From NCBI GenBank assembly GCA_038531745.1, contig JBCBBJ010000011.1, forward strand, positions 44,770 through 108,769: a stretch of DNA of 64,000 bases. Direction: 5' to 3'. Made by a program: the position numbers and the translations under genes. This stretch comes from CALLPQ01 sp038531745. Its GTDB lineage: Bacteria; Pseudomonadota; Alphaproteobacteria; Caulobacterales; Parvularculaceae. Every line of letters starts with the position of its first letter. Position 1 is the first letter of the stretch. The notes beneath the pieces were generated by a model. It ran no database searches. It was not told where the DNA came from and was given only the letters and a program-made list of their open reading frames with translations. Positions 16,160 through 26,032 of the stretch are shown piece by piece.

Positions 16160-17773
16160 ATGAGTGTAGCGCGACAGCAAAAACCGGTTGATATTCTGGT
16201 GATTGGCGGCGGCATTAACGGTGTCGGTATCGCCCGTGACGCGGTTGGGCGCGGCTACAGCGTCATTTTATGTGAGCGCGATGACTTCGCCGCGCACACC
16301 TCATCTGCCAGCACAAAATTGATCCATGGCGGCCTGCGCTATCTTGAGCAATATGAGTTTAAGCTAGTCCAGGAATCCTTAAATGAGCGGGAGCGCTTGC
16401 TTCGCGCGGCGCCGCACATCATCTGGCCGATGCGATTTATCCTGCCGCATCACAAAGGGCTAAGACCGGCGTGGCTGCTGCGTCTTGGCCTGTTTCTTTA
16501 CGATCATTTGGGCGGACGTAAAATGCTACCGCCCACAATGCGGCGGCGGTTTGCCGGTACCCGTGGGCCGGCAAATGATCACGCGCGGCCGGTAACGGAC
16601 GCGTTTTTGGATGAAGAGTTCACGTTCGGCTTCGAATATTCCGATTGCTGGGTAGAGGATGCGCGCCTTGTGGTGCTCAACGCGCTTGATGCGAAAACGC
16701 GCGGCGCGCAAATGCGCCCGCGCACGGCTTGCAAAACCCTCGAGCGTCAAGACGGTTTGTGGCGTGTGCTATTGGAAGACGCCAACGGTGCCAAGCAGTG
16801 GGTCCTCGCCCGCAGCGTCGTCAATGCGGCGGGCCCGTGGGTTGATGATGTTTTGCGGCGACAAGGCGGTGAGCCCAACCGGCGCAACGCTGGCAATCTG
16901 CGCCTTGTAAAAGGCAGCCATATCGTCACCCGGCGGCTTTATGACGGTGATGAGGCCTTTATCTTTCAGCATACGGATGGGCGGATAGCCTTTACCATTC
17001 CCTACGAGCAGGATTTTACATTGATCGGCACCACCGATCTCGGCTTTGAGGGCGATGCCGCCAACGTTGAAATCGACCAAGAAGAAATCTCTTATCTTTG
17101 TTCGTTGGTGAACACCTATTTGCATCAGTCAATCTCCGCCGATGACGTTGTGTGGTCATATTCCGGGGTCCGTCCGCTTTTTGATGATCAGCAAGACAAT
17201 GCCTCCGTTGTTACGCGCGACTATGTGTTTGATATGAGTGACGAGGAAGCGGGCGCGCCGCTCCTGTCGATTTTTGGTGGTAAGATAACGACCTATCGAA
17301 AAATGGCTGAGCACGCAGTAGACCGTCTTACCGGGCGGGTGCCGATAACCAACACGGGGGATCAACCGCGCGCGCCTTGGACACAAGATAAAACGTTACC
17401 GGGAGGGGATATTCCCGATGCTGACTTTGATGGGTTTGTTGAAACCCAGCAAAAGCGATATCTGGGGTTTTCGGCCGCGCTGATCCGCCGCCTGGCGAGG
17501 GCTTATGGCACGCGGATGGACCTAATCCTGGATGATCACGAAACTGATGAAGAATTGGGCAAGCAGTTTGGGGCGGGGCTCACCGAACGCGAATGCGCCT
17601 ACCTGGTGGCCCATGAATTTGCTGCGAAACCGGAAGATATTATATGGCGGCGTTCAAAGCTGGGGCTGCATATGACCGGGGCTGAAATCAAAGCCTTTTC
17701 ATCCTGGTTCGAACAAGCATATCCGATCGAACGGGAAAAACCGAGCCGTTCGTCAACGAAATTTGGTACCTGA
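16160..17773 (+). CDS. glpD: aerobic glycerol-3-phosphate dehydrogenase
   Basis: FAD enzyme of 537 residues, loosely bound to the inner membrane, that oxidises glycerol-3-phosphate to dihydroxyacetone phosphate and passes electrons to quinone. The dinucleotide fold DILVIGGGINGVGIARDA opens the protein. The motif SSASTKLIHGGLRYLEQYEF and the C-terminal DAO_C domain are typical. I choose ATG 16160 because an upstream TTG at 16106 would overlap the GlpR operators and add non-conserved residues. It follows galK by 140 bases with its own control region. Confidence 0.95.
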   Translation: MSVARQQKPVDILVIGGGINGVGIARDAVGRGYSVILCERDDFAAHTSSASTKLIHGGLRYLEQYEFKLVQESLNERERLLRAAPHIIWPMRFILPHHKGLRPAWLLRLGLFLYDHLGGRKMLPPTMRRRFAGTRGPANDHARPVTDAFLDEEFTFGFEYSDCWVEDARLVVLNALDAKTRGAQMRPRTACKTLERQDGLWRVLLEDANGAKQWVLARSVVNAAGPWVDDVLRRQGGEPNRRNAGNLRLVKGSHIVTRRLYDGDEAFIFQHTDGRIAFTIPYEQDFTLIGTTDLGFEGDAANVEIDQEEISYLCSLVNTYLHQSISADDVVWSYSGVRPLFDDQQDNASVVTRDYVFDMSDEEAGAPLLSIFGGKITTYRKMAEHAVDRLTGRVPITNTGDQPRAPWTQDKTLPGGDIPDADFDGFVETQQKRYLGFSAALIRRLARAYGTRMDLILDDHETDEELGKQFGAGLTERECAYLVAHEFAAKPEDIIWRRSKLGLHMTGAEIKAFSSWFEQAYPIEREKPSRSSTKFGT

Positions 17774-17881
17774 GGAGGTAATAAAGGGTCGATCAGGGCT
17801 AAATAATAGCAACGAATTAATACACCCCTCTTTGGGGGCGGTTGCGTAACGAAAAAAAAATTGACTTAACAGGAGGAACGA

Positions 17882-20740
17882 ATGCGTAAATTAAGATCAG
17901 TATTAATGGGAGCGGCCGCCGTTGGCGTTCTCGTGCCGGCAGCGGTAAACGCATAGGATGTTGACGATGAAATCGTTGTCACGGGCATTCGCGGCAGTCT
18001 GAAAAATTCCATTGATGTGAAGCGAAATGCCGACTCGGTTGTTGACTCCATTTCTGCGGAAGATGTGGGGAAATTCCCGGATACCAACCTTGCTGAATCA
18101 CTGCAGCGGATTACCGGTGTTGCGATTGACCGGAGCGGTGGTGAAGGCCAGTTCGTCACTGTCCGTGGTCTCGGCCCGGAATTTGTTGGCGTGTTCATCA
18201 ATGGACGGACAATCGCCACGGACAATCCAGGCCGTGAATTCTCGTTTGATGTCCTCTCGTCAAACATCACCAGCCGTCTTGACGTATTGAAAACACCCAC
18301 GCCGGATCGCCAGTCGGGCGGTATCGGTGACCAGGTGAACATCATCACCGCGCGTCCTCTTGATACCGGGACGGCCTTTTCAATTTCCGGTGCCGGTATT
18401 TATGACACCCTGCGCGACGGTATCGGTTTGCAGGCGGATGCTGTTGCGTCGTGGACGAACGATTCAAAAACGCTCGGGCTTCTGGTTGGTGTTTCTTATT
18501 CCGATGGCCGAGCCCAGGAAGATAGTTCCTTCACCAATGGTTTTACGTTGCGCAGTGGAGATACGATCGTTGATGCACCGGAAAGCTCATCCGGTCTGAC
18601 CGCTGATGATTTGGGTGAATTGCCAGATGGCGCACGGGTACAGCAGCAAGTTGTCCATAGCCGCGATGTATAAGATCGCCAGCGTCTTACAATCAACGCA
18701 ACGGCGCAGATTGCCCCAAGCGATAATTTCACATTCACGCTTGATGGTCTGTATACGCGCTTTGATATTGACTCGAACGCGACGCAATTCTCCGGCTTTT
18801 TCAGCCCGCCCTTTATCAATCCTATTCTTGATGAAAATGGCACGGTCGTTTCCTTTAGCCGTCCAGGGGTCACGTTCCAGGATCGCAATCCCTTGATCGC
18901 ACCGCAGGTTGGTCTGTCGCAAAACGGTAATGTTCTGAACTCGAACAATCGCCTTGCTGAAACGATTGCCATTGGTGGTAATTTCGATTTTGACGTTACC
19001 GAAACCCTGAACCTGAAGCTTGATGCCTCCTACTCAAAGGCAACAGATGATGGCACGAACCCATTTGTGGTACTTGGTGCGCTTGCGCCGGAATCACCGC
19101 TGATTCAGCTCTCCAATGATGATGGTATCTCCACCATCACCAACATTGTCGGGGTAACTGATCGGTCGATCCAGCGGCTGCACTTTGTCAACGTGAATCG
19201 GACAGACATTGACAACGAAGTCTTTGAAATCCGTTTTGATGGTGATTGGAATATTTAGCGTGGTGCCCTGCGCGCTATCGGATTTGGCGGTATTGTCACC
19301 GACCGGTCGAAAACACAGAACACGTTTGATAATTTCTCGCCGACACAAGGCGGTCCAATCCTTTGTGCCTATTGTGGTTACACCGTTGCCTTCGACACCT
19401 CGATCCTGAGCGAGTTCTCCTTTGACGGCTTCCTGGAAGGAGTGCCCGGCGCAGAAACCGTACCACAGCAGACCCTGACGGCATCCATCGAGGACGAATT
19501 CCGGGTGCTGAACGATACGGCGAACATCAACAATCCGCTGCGTTTGGGTAGCTCGCCGGAATCCAATGCCGATCTGATTGCGCGCCGCGATGCGAACGCC
19601 GATTCAGTCTTTGGTTTTTATGAGCCGGACTTTAATCCCGGTGCCAGCTTTGAGGTGGATGAAACCGTTTATGCGGCTTACTTCAACTCCCAGTGGGGCG
19701 GCGATTTTGGGGGAGCCTTGCCGTGGAGTGCCAATGCGGGTTTCCGCGTCGCGATCACTGAAACGCTGTCGCGTGGTGTTGATCAGCCAGTTCTAGAGTT
19801 CCGGGAATCACCAGGTGACACGCAGCTCTTGATTGACTTTGGCCCAACCTTACCAGTGGAAATCGATAACCGGTATATCAATTTCCTCCCGTCGTTTAAC
19901 ATCAAGGTTGAACCAACGGATAACACGATTGTTCGGTTCGCGTTTTCTGAAACACTGACGCGGCCAACACTCACCGAGCTTGGTGTGGCGAATACCTTTG
20001 GCGGTCGGTCAAACGCGCCAATCTCCGGCGGTGGTAACCCGTTCCTCGAAGCATTTGAATCCACCAACTATGATGTGGCGTTTGAATACTACTTTGGTGA
20101 CACCGGCGCCTTAACGGTTACGGGCTTCCATAAGGAGTTCGAAAACTTCATTGAGCTTTCGACCTTGCCGATTGACCGCCCCGTTATTTTACCTGCCGGT
20201 AATGGTGGGCGTACGGAAGATGAGACGGTTCTCGTACCCTTCCAGGATACGCGGAGCCGGAATGGCGAAACCGGCACGTTGACCGGGGTGGAAGTTGCCT
20301 TCCAAACCCAGTTTACCGGCCTGCCGGGCATCTGGAACGGCTTTGGTACACAGCTCAACTATACTTACGTGACCAGTGAAGTTGACCGCGACCTGAATTC
20401 ACCCACGGCGGGTCTTGGGTTTAACGGTTTGACGCCGCATACCATCAACATTGTCGGGTTCTATGAAAAAGGCCCGATCTCGGCGCGGGTTGCCTATAAT
20501 TACCGCGATCAGTTCCTGGTATTGGCGCAGTCAAACTTCAGTGAGCCGCGCGAGCGCGAAGCGTTTGGGCAGCTCGACTTTGCGGCGTCCTATGCCATTC
20601 GTGAAAACTTCCAATTCTTCGTCGAGGGCATCAATGTTCTTGGTGTGGATACGCGGGACTTTTCGCGGTTCCAGAACCGATTGCTCACATATTCGAACAC
20701 TGGTTCGCGGTACCTGTTTGGTGTGCGCGCCTCCTTCTAG
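17882..20740 (+). pseudogene. TonB-dependent receptor with three in-frame stop codons
   Basis: One reading frame of 953 codons encodes a complete outer-membrane receptor of the Caulobacter/Xanthomonas carbohydrate type. A signal peptide (24 residues) and the TonB-box-like DDEIVVTGIRGSL are followed by a plug (KFPDTNLAESLQRITGVAIDR), a barrel, and a C-terminal aromatic residue (GVRASF). It is broken by TAG at 17954-17956 (codon 25), TAA at 18671-18673 (264) and TAG at 19256-19258 (459), with no frameshift at all. By context each could have been a Gln codon. AGGAGG lies 7 bases before the ATG. Probable role was uptake of the galactoside handled by this locus. Confidence 0.85.
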
Positions 20741-20753
20741 TGACGGTCGTTGA

Positions 20754-20787
20754 CAGTGGGCGACACACATCATTGTGTCGCTCACTG
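20754..20787. repeat. 14-bp stem inverted repeat
   Basis: CAGTGGGCGACACA pairs with TGTGTCGCTCACTG with one mismatch and a six-base loop. It lies 13 bases after the receptor stop codon, ahead of a stronger terminator. It may protect the 3' end of the receptor transcript or help end it. Confidence 0.55.
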
Positions 20788-20843
20788 ACAGGCAGGCGTT
20801 CCACCAGCACGTTTGAGCACATCCCTCCCGGGTGCTCATATCT

Positions 20844-20880
20844 GACAGGCGGCTGTACTTCGTACACCGCCTGTCTTTTA
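20844..20880 (+). terminator. strong Rho-independent terminator
   Basis: GACAGGCGG pairs perfectly with CCGCCTGTC, with a further inner TGTAC/GTACA stem and a TTC loop. The sequence TTTTATT follows. It separates the receptor transcript from the symporter gene. A TATAAT at 20887-20892 just after it may be part of the symporter promoter. Confidence 0.8.
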
Positions 20881-20973
20881 TTGTGCTATAATTAATCGGG
20901 AAGATCGTAAAACGGTCACTGCAATGCAACCGGTTAGAGTGGTTCGATCGCTAAACTGCCAAGGGAGGCGTCC

Positions 20974-22488
20974 ATGGCCAATCCAATCCAATTGACGGTG
21001 TTCGTGTTGATTACCGCGCTCATCGGTTTTCTCACATGGCTCCATTGCCGGGCAGCGGCCGCCGGTGATCGCGGCTCGGGGAAAGACTATTTTTTGGCGA
21101 ATGGCGGTTTGAGCTGGTACTTTATTGCTGGATCGATCACCCTTACCAACCTTTCAACGGATCAATTGGTCAGTATGAATGGTAGTCAAATGCTCCTCAT
21201 TGCGTGGTGGGAATTGGCGGCCGTGGTGGGGCTATTCGTTTTGGCTTTTGTCTTCCTGCCGATCTATTACCGCAACAATTGCACGACCACGACGGAACTA
21301 TTGCAACGCAAATATAATGATAAACACATTCGTGCACTGATCTCTGTACTCTTTCTGCTGGGCAACCTCTTCATCTTTCTGCCGGCCATTCTTTATGGTG
21401 GTTCGCTTTTCCTGAAATCCATGACCGGTCTTGATGCGTCAGGTCTGTTTGGGGAGCGGGTTTTTGTGGGCACGTTTCTTGAGGTGGACAGTACCATTTT
21501 GGTTATGTCGCTGGTCTTCGCGGCGGTGGGGGCTGCCTATGCTATTCTGGGCGGCTTGCGCGCCGTTGCCGTGTCCGACACGTATAGCGGCATCCTGATT
21601 TTATCATTGGCTCTGCTGCTTGTTTTTCTCAGTCTCAAGGCCATTGGTTTTGATCTTTCCGGAATCCCAAAAGAGCGTCTGACCCTGATCGGGCGGGAAG
21701 GCATGTTCGGTGCCGATGAACCGACACCGATTCCGTGGCATACGCTGCTCACAGGCATGATCTTTATTCAGACTTTTTACTGGAGCACAAACCAAACAAT
21801 CACACAGCGCGCCATGGCGGCGCCTAATCTTGACGAGGCACGAAAAGGGGTGCTGGCCGCGGCGGGGATCAGGCTCATGATTGTGCCAATCATTGTGACG
21901 TTACCCGGGATTATTGCCTTCAAACTCTATGGGGATATTAATGATGCGGCATACGGACGAATTGTTGGCGATATTCTCCCCGTTTGGCTCTCTGGTGCCT
22001 TTGCGGCAGCGCTCGCGGCGGCGGTCTTGACCACTTTCAATTCCATTTTGAACGCGTCCGCTGCCCTTTATGTCTGTGACCTGCATGAAGCCTATGTGGG
22101 TCCTGCGCGTAATGTGCCAAAGCTAAGCGGCATTTTCTCGATTTCCATCACCGTGCTAGCGATCCTGATTGTGCCGTTTTTTGCCTCGCAGACGAGCATC
22201 ATTAACACTGTGCAGAAACTATATGGATTATTGTCCATGCCGATTTTATCGGCCTTTATTGTGGGGCTCGCCTTCCGCAATGTTGACGCGCGTGCGGCGA
22301 TCATTGGTGTGGTCAGCGGGGTGATCTTTTACGCCAGCTTTATTTTTGGCTGGCAGTCCTTTCACGAAATTCACGGAATGGCTTTGACGCTCCTTTTAAG
22401 TGTCACGGTGGCATTGACGGCAAACCGTCTGATTTTTGGCCACGCTTTGGAGGGAAGCTGGCAACCAGCTGCGGTTCCCGCTGAATGA
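20974..22488 (+). CDS. sodium/solute symporter (SSS family) for sugar
   Basis: Inner-membrane carrier of 504 residues with about 14 membrane segments. GGLSWYFIAGSITLTNLSTDQLVSMNG near the N-terminus is the sodium-site region of SLC5-like sugar symporters. ILGGLRAVAVSDTYSG is also typical. GGGAGG precedes the ATG. The GH97 gene follows after 36 bases, so the two form a transport-plus-hydrolase unit. Galactose or a galactoside is the likely substrate by context. Both genes are intact although their neighbours are broken. Confidence 0.88.
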   Translation: MANPIQLTVFVLITALIGFLTWLHCRAAAAGDRGSGKDYFLANGGLSWYFIAGSITLTNLSTDQLVSMNGSQMLLIAWWELAAVVGLFVLAFVFLPIYYRNNCTTTTELLQRKYNDKHIRALISVLFLLGNLFIFLPAILYGGSLFLKSMTGLDASGLFGERVFVGTFLEVDSTILVMSLVFAAVGAAYAILGGLRAVAVSDTYSGILILSLALLLVFLSLKAIGFDLSGIPKERLTLIGREGMFGADEPTPIPWHTLLTGMIFIQTFYWSTNQTITQRAMAAPNLDEARKGVLAAAGIRLMIVPIIVTLPGIIAFKLYGDINDAAYGRIVGDILPVWLSGAFAAALAAAVLTTFNSILNASAALYVCDLHEAYVGPARNVPKLSGIFSISITVLAILIVPFFASQTSIINTVQKLYGLLSMPILSAFIVGLAFRNVDARAAIIGVVSGVIFYASFIFGWQSFHEIHGMALTLLLSVTVALTANRLIFGHALEGSWQPAAVPAE

Positions 22489-22524
22489 CTGATTGAAAAG
22501 AGAATATTCTTCTCAAGGGAAACA

Positions 22525-24684
22525 ATGCGCTCACTACTATTCTGTACACTGGGTTTGATATCTAACCTCTTTCTTATCACGGGGTGCGCAGAACGCGCTG
22601 ATGGCAATGCCGAGCGACCTGCCGGGCAAAGCGGTGGGTTAGCGCAAAAAGACGGGCGGGCTAATGAATGGTCAATATCATCCCCGGACGGACGTCTTAC
22701 GGTTACCGTTCGGCGTTGGGGCGGGGATAACGGTCCCGATGCGTCGCACAATGATGTAGCTAACACCGCTTTCCAAGATGCGGTCGCCTTTGAAGATGAC
22801 GCTGTCCTCACCTGGTCGAATTTAGGCATTGTCACCGCCGTAGCCGATACCCGTCGGCCTGACCTCATGGTACGTTCGGATTTTCGGGAAACCGTCCGCC
22901 TAGAAGCGGTGGAGCGCGGCGTTGCGAACCATGACTATCAAATGATCGTCGGCAAACGCCGAGCGAATAAAGCAACCGCTAAAACGTTGACATTGTCCTT
23001 GGTCGATGAAGAAACCAGCGCCCGCCTTGCCATTGATGTTCAGGTTTTTAATGACGGCTTTGGCGTGCGCTATCGCCGACCGGAAACGGATATCCTTTTC
23101 CATTGGTTGGAGGAAGACGCCACGAGCTTTGCCTTGGCGGCAGCTGGTACCCATTGGGGGCAACCTTATGATGTGGCTGGCGTTTATACCCCCGCATATG
23201 AAACGTCGTTTACGCGCGGCATACCCATTGACACCCGTACCAATTTGACCGTGCGCGAAGCACCGGCAGAGACGGGGGCGCAAGGCACGGGCTGGGGGTT
23301 TCCTTCTTTATTTGAGACGACTTCGGGTCTCTGGTTGCTTATCCACGAAACTGATCTGATGGCTGATGATCAGGGTAGCCACCTCGCCCCAGATGCACCG
23401 GGTGGCCATTACCGTCTGGCCCCGCCATTGGCGGATAGTGCCATGGGCCTTGGGCGGGCAACCGCTGCCATGCAGTTGCCTTGGGCCAGTCCGTGGCGCA
23501 TCGGTATAGTGGGCCGCACCCCCGGCGCACTGGTTGAGAGCAGTCTTGTTTTCCATTTAAGTACGCCTAGCCAGATCGATGATACCGATTGGATTGAACC
23601 GGGCGTGTCCGCATGGAGTTGGCCAAGCGATCACACCAGCTCGCGCAGTCTGCCCAAATTGAAAAACTCCATTGATCTCGCAGCGCAAATGGGTTGGCCC
23701 TATGCGCTTGTAGACGCCAATTGGAATACGATCAGCGATGATTCCATGGAACAGCTTGTGGCCCACGCGGATGCGCACGGGGTGGGATTATCGTTCTGGT
23801 ACAATTCCGGCGGGCGGCATAACTTTGTCACCGAACAGCCCCGCAATATCATGGATGATCCCCGGCGGCGGCGTCAGGAAATGCAACGGCTTCAAATGCT
23901 TGGTGTGAAAGCGATCAAGGTCGATTTTTTCCATAGCGACAAACAGGACATGATGCAGCTCTATCTGGATATTCTCCGGGATGCGGCTGATCACAAGATC
24001 ATGGTGATTTTCCACGGGTCAACAATTCCGCGTGGGTGGGCGCGTACCTGGCCAAACCTGATGACCATGGAATCGGTGCTTGGTGCGGAGGCCTATACTT
24101 TCGGCGGGGTACGCGATTATGGGGCACTCGCGCCCTATCAGAACACGGTACTGGTCTTTACACGGAATGTGATCGGTTCTATGGACTATACGCCTGTAAC
24201 CTATAAGCAACAGATGATCCCTAGACGGACGACGTTGAGCCATGAGACCGCGCTATCGGTTTTGTTTGAATCAGGTCTGCAGCATATTGCTGATGCACCC
24301 GAAAGCCTGCGCCAGTTGCCGAGGGCGTATAAGGATTTTTTCCGTACGCTCCCCACCGCGTGGGACGAAACCCGCTATGTGACCGGTTATCCGGGTAAGG
24401 ACGCTGTGTTGGCACGGCGCCGCGGTGCGCGGTGGTACGTGGTGGGGATCAATGGCGAGGACACAGCCAAATCATTGGCACTCGACCTGTCTTTTTTAGG
24501 AGAGGCGCAACAAACAGCGTTGATATATAGTGACACCACTGATGACGGTCAGACAGATGCGACCCGTGCGGACAGTACCGGCGCCTTTGGTGTGGGCCAA
24601 ATCATAATTCAGCCAGCGACGCCAACGATGGTAGCAATAGAGCCATTTGGCGGCTTCGTAATGGTGCTGGACGCTCCCGTATAG
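22525..24684 (+). CDS. GH97 lipoprotein, probable retaining alpha-galactosidase
   Basis: A 719-residue glycoside hydrolase 97. The N-terminus has a lipoprotein signal (FLITGC), so the enzyme is anchored in the envelope and acts before transport. An N-terminal beta-sandwich precedes the TIM barrel. KVDFFHSDKQDMMQLYLD contains Asp467 where retaining GH97 alpha-galactosidases have their nucleophile; inverting alpha-glucosidases of the family use glutamates instead. IFHGSTIPRGWARTWPN and TMESVLGAEAY (Glu516) follow. The galactose genes nearby support galactosidase activity. Specificity is still an inference. Confidence 0.88.
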   Translation: MRSLLFCTLGLISNLFLITGCAERADGNAERPAGQSGGLAQKDGRANEWSISSPDGRLTVTVRRWGGDNGPDASHNDVANTAFQDAVAFEDDAVLTWSNLGIVTAVADTRRPDLMVRSDFRETVRLEAVERGVANHDYQMIVGKRRANKATAKTLTLSLVDEETSARLAIDVQVFNDGFGVRYRRPETDILFHWLEEDATSFALAAAGTHWGQPYDVAGVYTPAYETSFTRGIPIDTRTNLTVREAPAETGAQGTGWGFPSLFETTSGLWLLIHETDLMADDQGSHLAPDAPGGHYRLAPPLADSAMGLGRATAAMQLPWASPWRIGIVGRTPGALVESSLVFHLSTPSQIDDTDWIEPGVSAWSWPSDHTSSRSLPKLKNSIDLAAQMGWPYALVDANWNTISDDSMEQLVAHADAHGVGLSFWYNSGGRHNFVTEQPRNIMDDPRRRRQEMQRLQMLGVKAIKVDFFHSDKQDMMQLYLDILRDAADHKIMVIFHGSTIPRGWARTWPNLMTMESVLGAEAYTFGGVRDYGALAPYQNTVLVFTRNVIGSMDYTPVTYKQQMIPRRTTLSHETALSVLFESGLQHIADAPESLRQLPRAYKDFFRTLPTAWDETRYVTGYPGKDAVLARRRGARWYVVGINGEDTAKSLALDLSFLGEAQQTALIYSDTTDDGQTDATRADSTGAFGVGQIIIQPATPTMVAIEPFGGFVMVLDAPV

Positions 24685-24888
24685 AGGGTTACCTTCTTTA
24701 TTGCGCCTTTCTCGTGTTTTGCGAACTGTCTCCCAGCTTATTGGTTGGTTGCATAGAGAGCGAGAGCTGCCGCAATCCATGTCACCGGTCCAGACGCTGG
24801 CAGATAACCAAGCCAGTGCCGGCACTATAGTTTAGAGATAGATCGATTGACGTTCATTCATCAGTAGACGAAACGTCCTTGGTTGAGT

Positions 24889-25398
24889 TTAAGCCGTACC
24901 CATATGCGGGTGAATATACGTGATTTGCGCCTCGGTTTCGGGCTCCGGGGCCGGGTCGGACACGCTAATATCCGGTAACGCGATCACCAGCCCGGCGCGT
25001 AAAAAGTGTTGGCCGAGCGCATAAACCAGCGATACGTGATCAGGGTTCGGACTCTTACCAAGCAGCCACGTTAAGTGTGCAGTGGTTGCCGCTTGGCCTG
25101 AGAGTTGTGCCGACGCAAGGGTGGCGACAATCGAAAGTTCATCAGCTGTTAGGCCGCCGCATCCGGAACGGCTAAGTCCGATCCGCCGCCGTCCTTCATT
25201 GCCAAGTATTTGTGCATAATCAAGCATCAGCGCGAGCACGTCATCGCTTTGCCGACCAAACGCCCGCTCATATCCCGCAACAATCGCGCAACACTGCGAC
25301 TGGCCAGCCGCGCTGGCCCGAAATCCCCACAAGGCAAGCGCGCCGGCAAAGCCCAGATCGAGCATTTTGATAGATTCGATATATCCTTGATGACGCAT
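24889..25398 (-). CDS. hypothetical protein
   Basis: A 169-residue protein of unknown family. I prefer the ATG at 25398 (MRHQGYIESIKMLDLGFAGA) because CAGGAA lies upstream; the frame extends another 16 residues to 25446. The first 50 residues are helical and moderately hydrophobic with two Cys (SQCCAIVAGYERAFG). The middle has GRRRIGLSRSGCGGL and the end is acidic and proline-rich. It is on the opposite strand to the sugar genes and may not belong to them. Confidence 0.45.
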   Translation of the reverse strand: MRHQGYIESIKMLDLGFAGALALWGFRASAAGQSQCCAIVAGYERAFGRQSDDVLALMLDYAQILGNEGRRRIGLSRSGCGGLTADELSIVATLASAQLSGQAATTAHLTWLLGKSPNPDHVSLVYALGQHFLRAGLVIALPDISVSDPAPEPETEAQITYIHPHMGTA

Positions 25399-26032
25399 GG
25401 GGATTCCTGTGAGTAGTGGCTGTAAGTGCCGGGGCGGTGCGGCCACGGGGCCATTGCTGCATTGCGAGCGACTTTCAAAGCTGATGCCACAAGCCTAAAC
25501 GTATTGCAAGTAATAATTAGTCGCATAAAAAAGCCTCTTTATCCAGGCGTTAGCGGGGTGGTCTCCACCGACTGGCGGACGCCCTGGCCAGCCACCCAGC
25601 GCAAAGTGGAAGAAGTTTTTAGGGTATACGGATCAATTCAATCCTGATCATATTGATACATCCTTGCCTATATGAAGTTGCATACCCATGGTGGGCGAGC
25701 AACGCTTGGTTCTGGTTTTGACGCGAAAGTTCGGTGTCAAACCCGTGACCGTAAGGATCTCTTTTTCGGCCATATTGTCGGTATCAATGCCCTGGCTCCG
25801 GTCCTTTTAAAAGCCGGAGCGATCATTCAGGTCTATATAGTGGACCAGATGAAGCGTGCGCGATAGGGTGGCGGGCCGGATGCCAACATAATGTACCTCA
25901 CCGGGCCGGGTGATAAGATGAACCCCATCAGCGACGATGCACGCGCTCACAATCTGTTGTCTATTCGTCAATCCGAATTTCAGGAATTTTATGAAAATCA
26001 GATCAACCGTGCACTGATAATAGAAGTGATCA
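25399..26032. other. 634-bp region without a convincing gene
   Basis: No frame here has a credible start, ribosome site and composition together. On the minus strand a frame of about 75 codons ends with TAA at 25807-25809 and contains ACIVADGVHLITRPGEVHYV and GIRPATLSRTLH. These look protein-like, but there is no start codon. A second protein-like stretch follows in another register. This may be a decayed gene of unknown kind, in keeping with the broken genes that follow. Confidence 0.35.
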
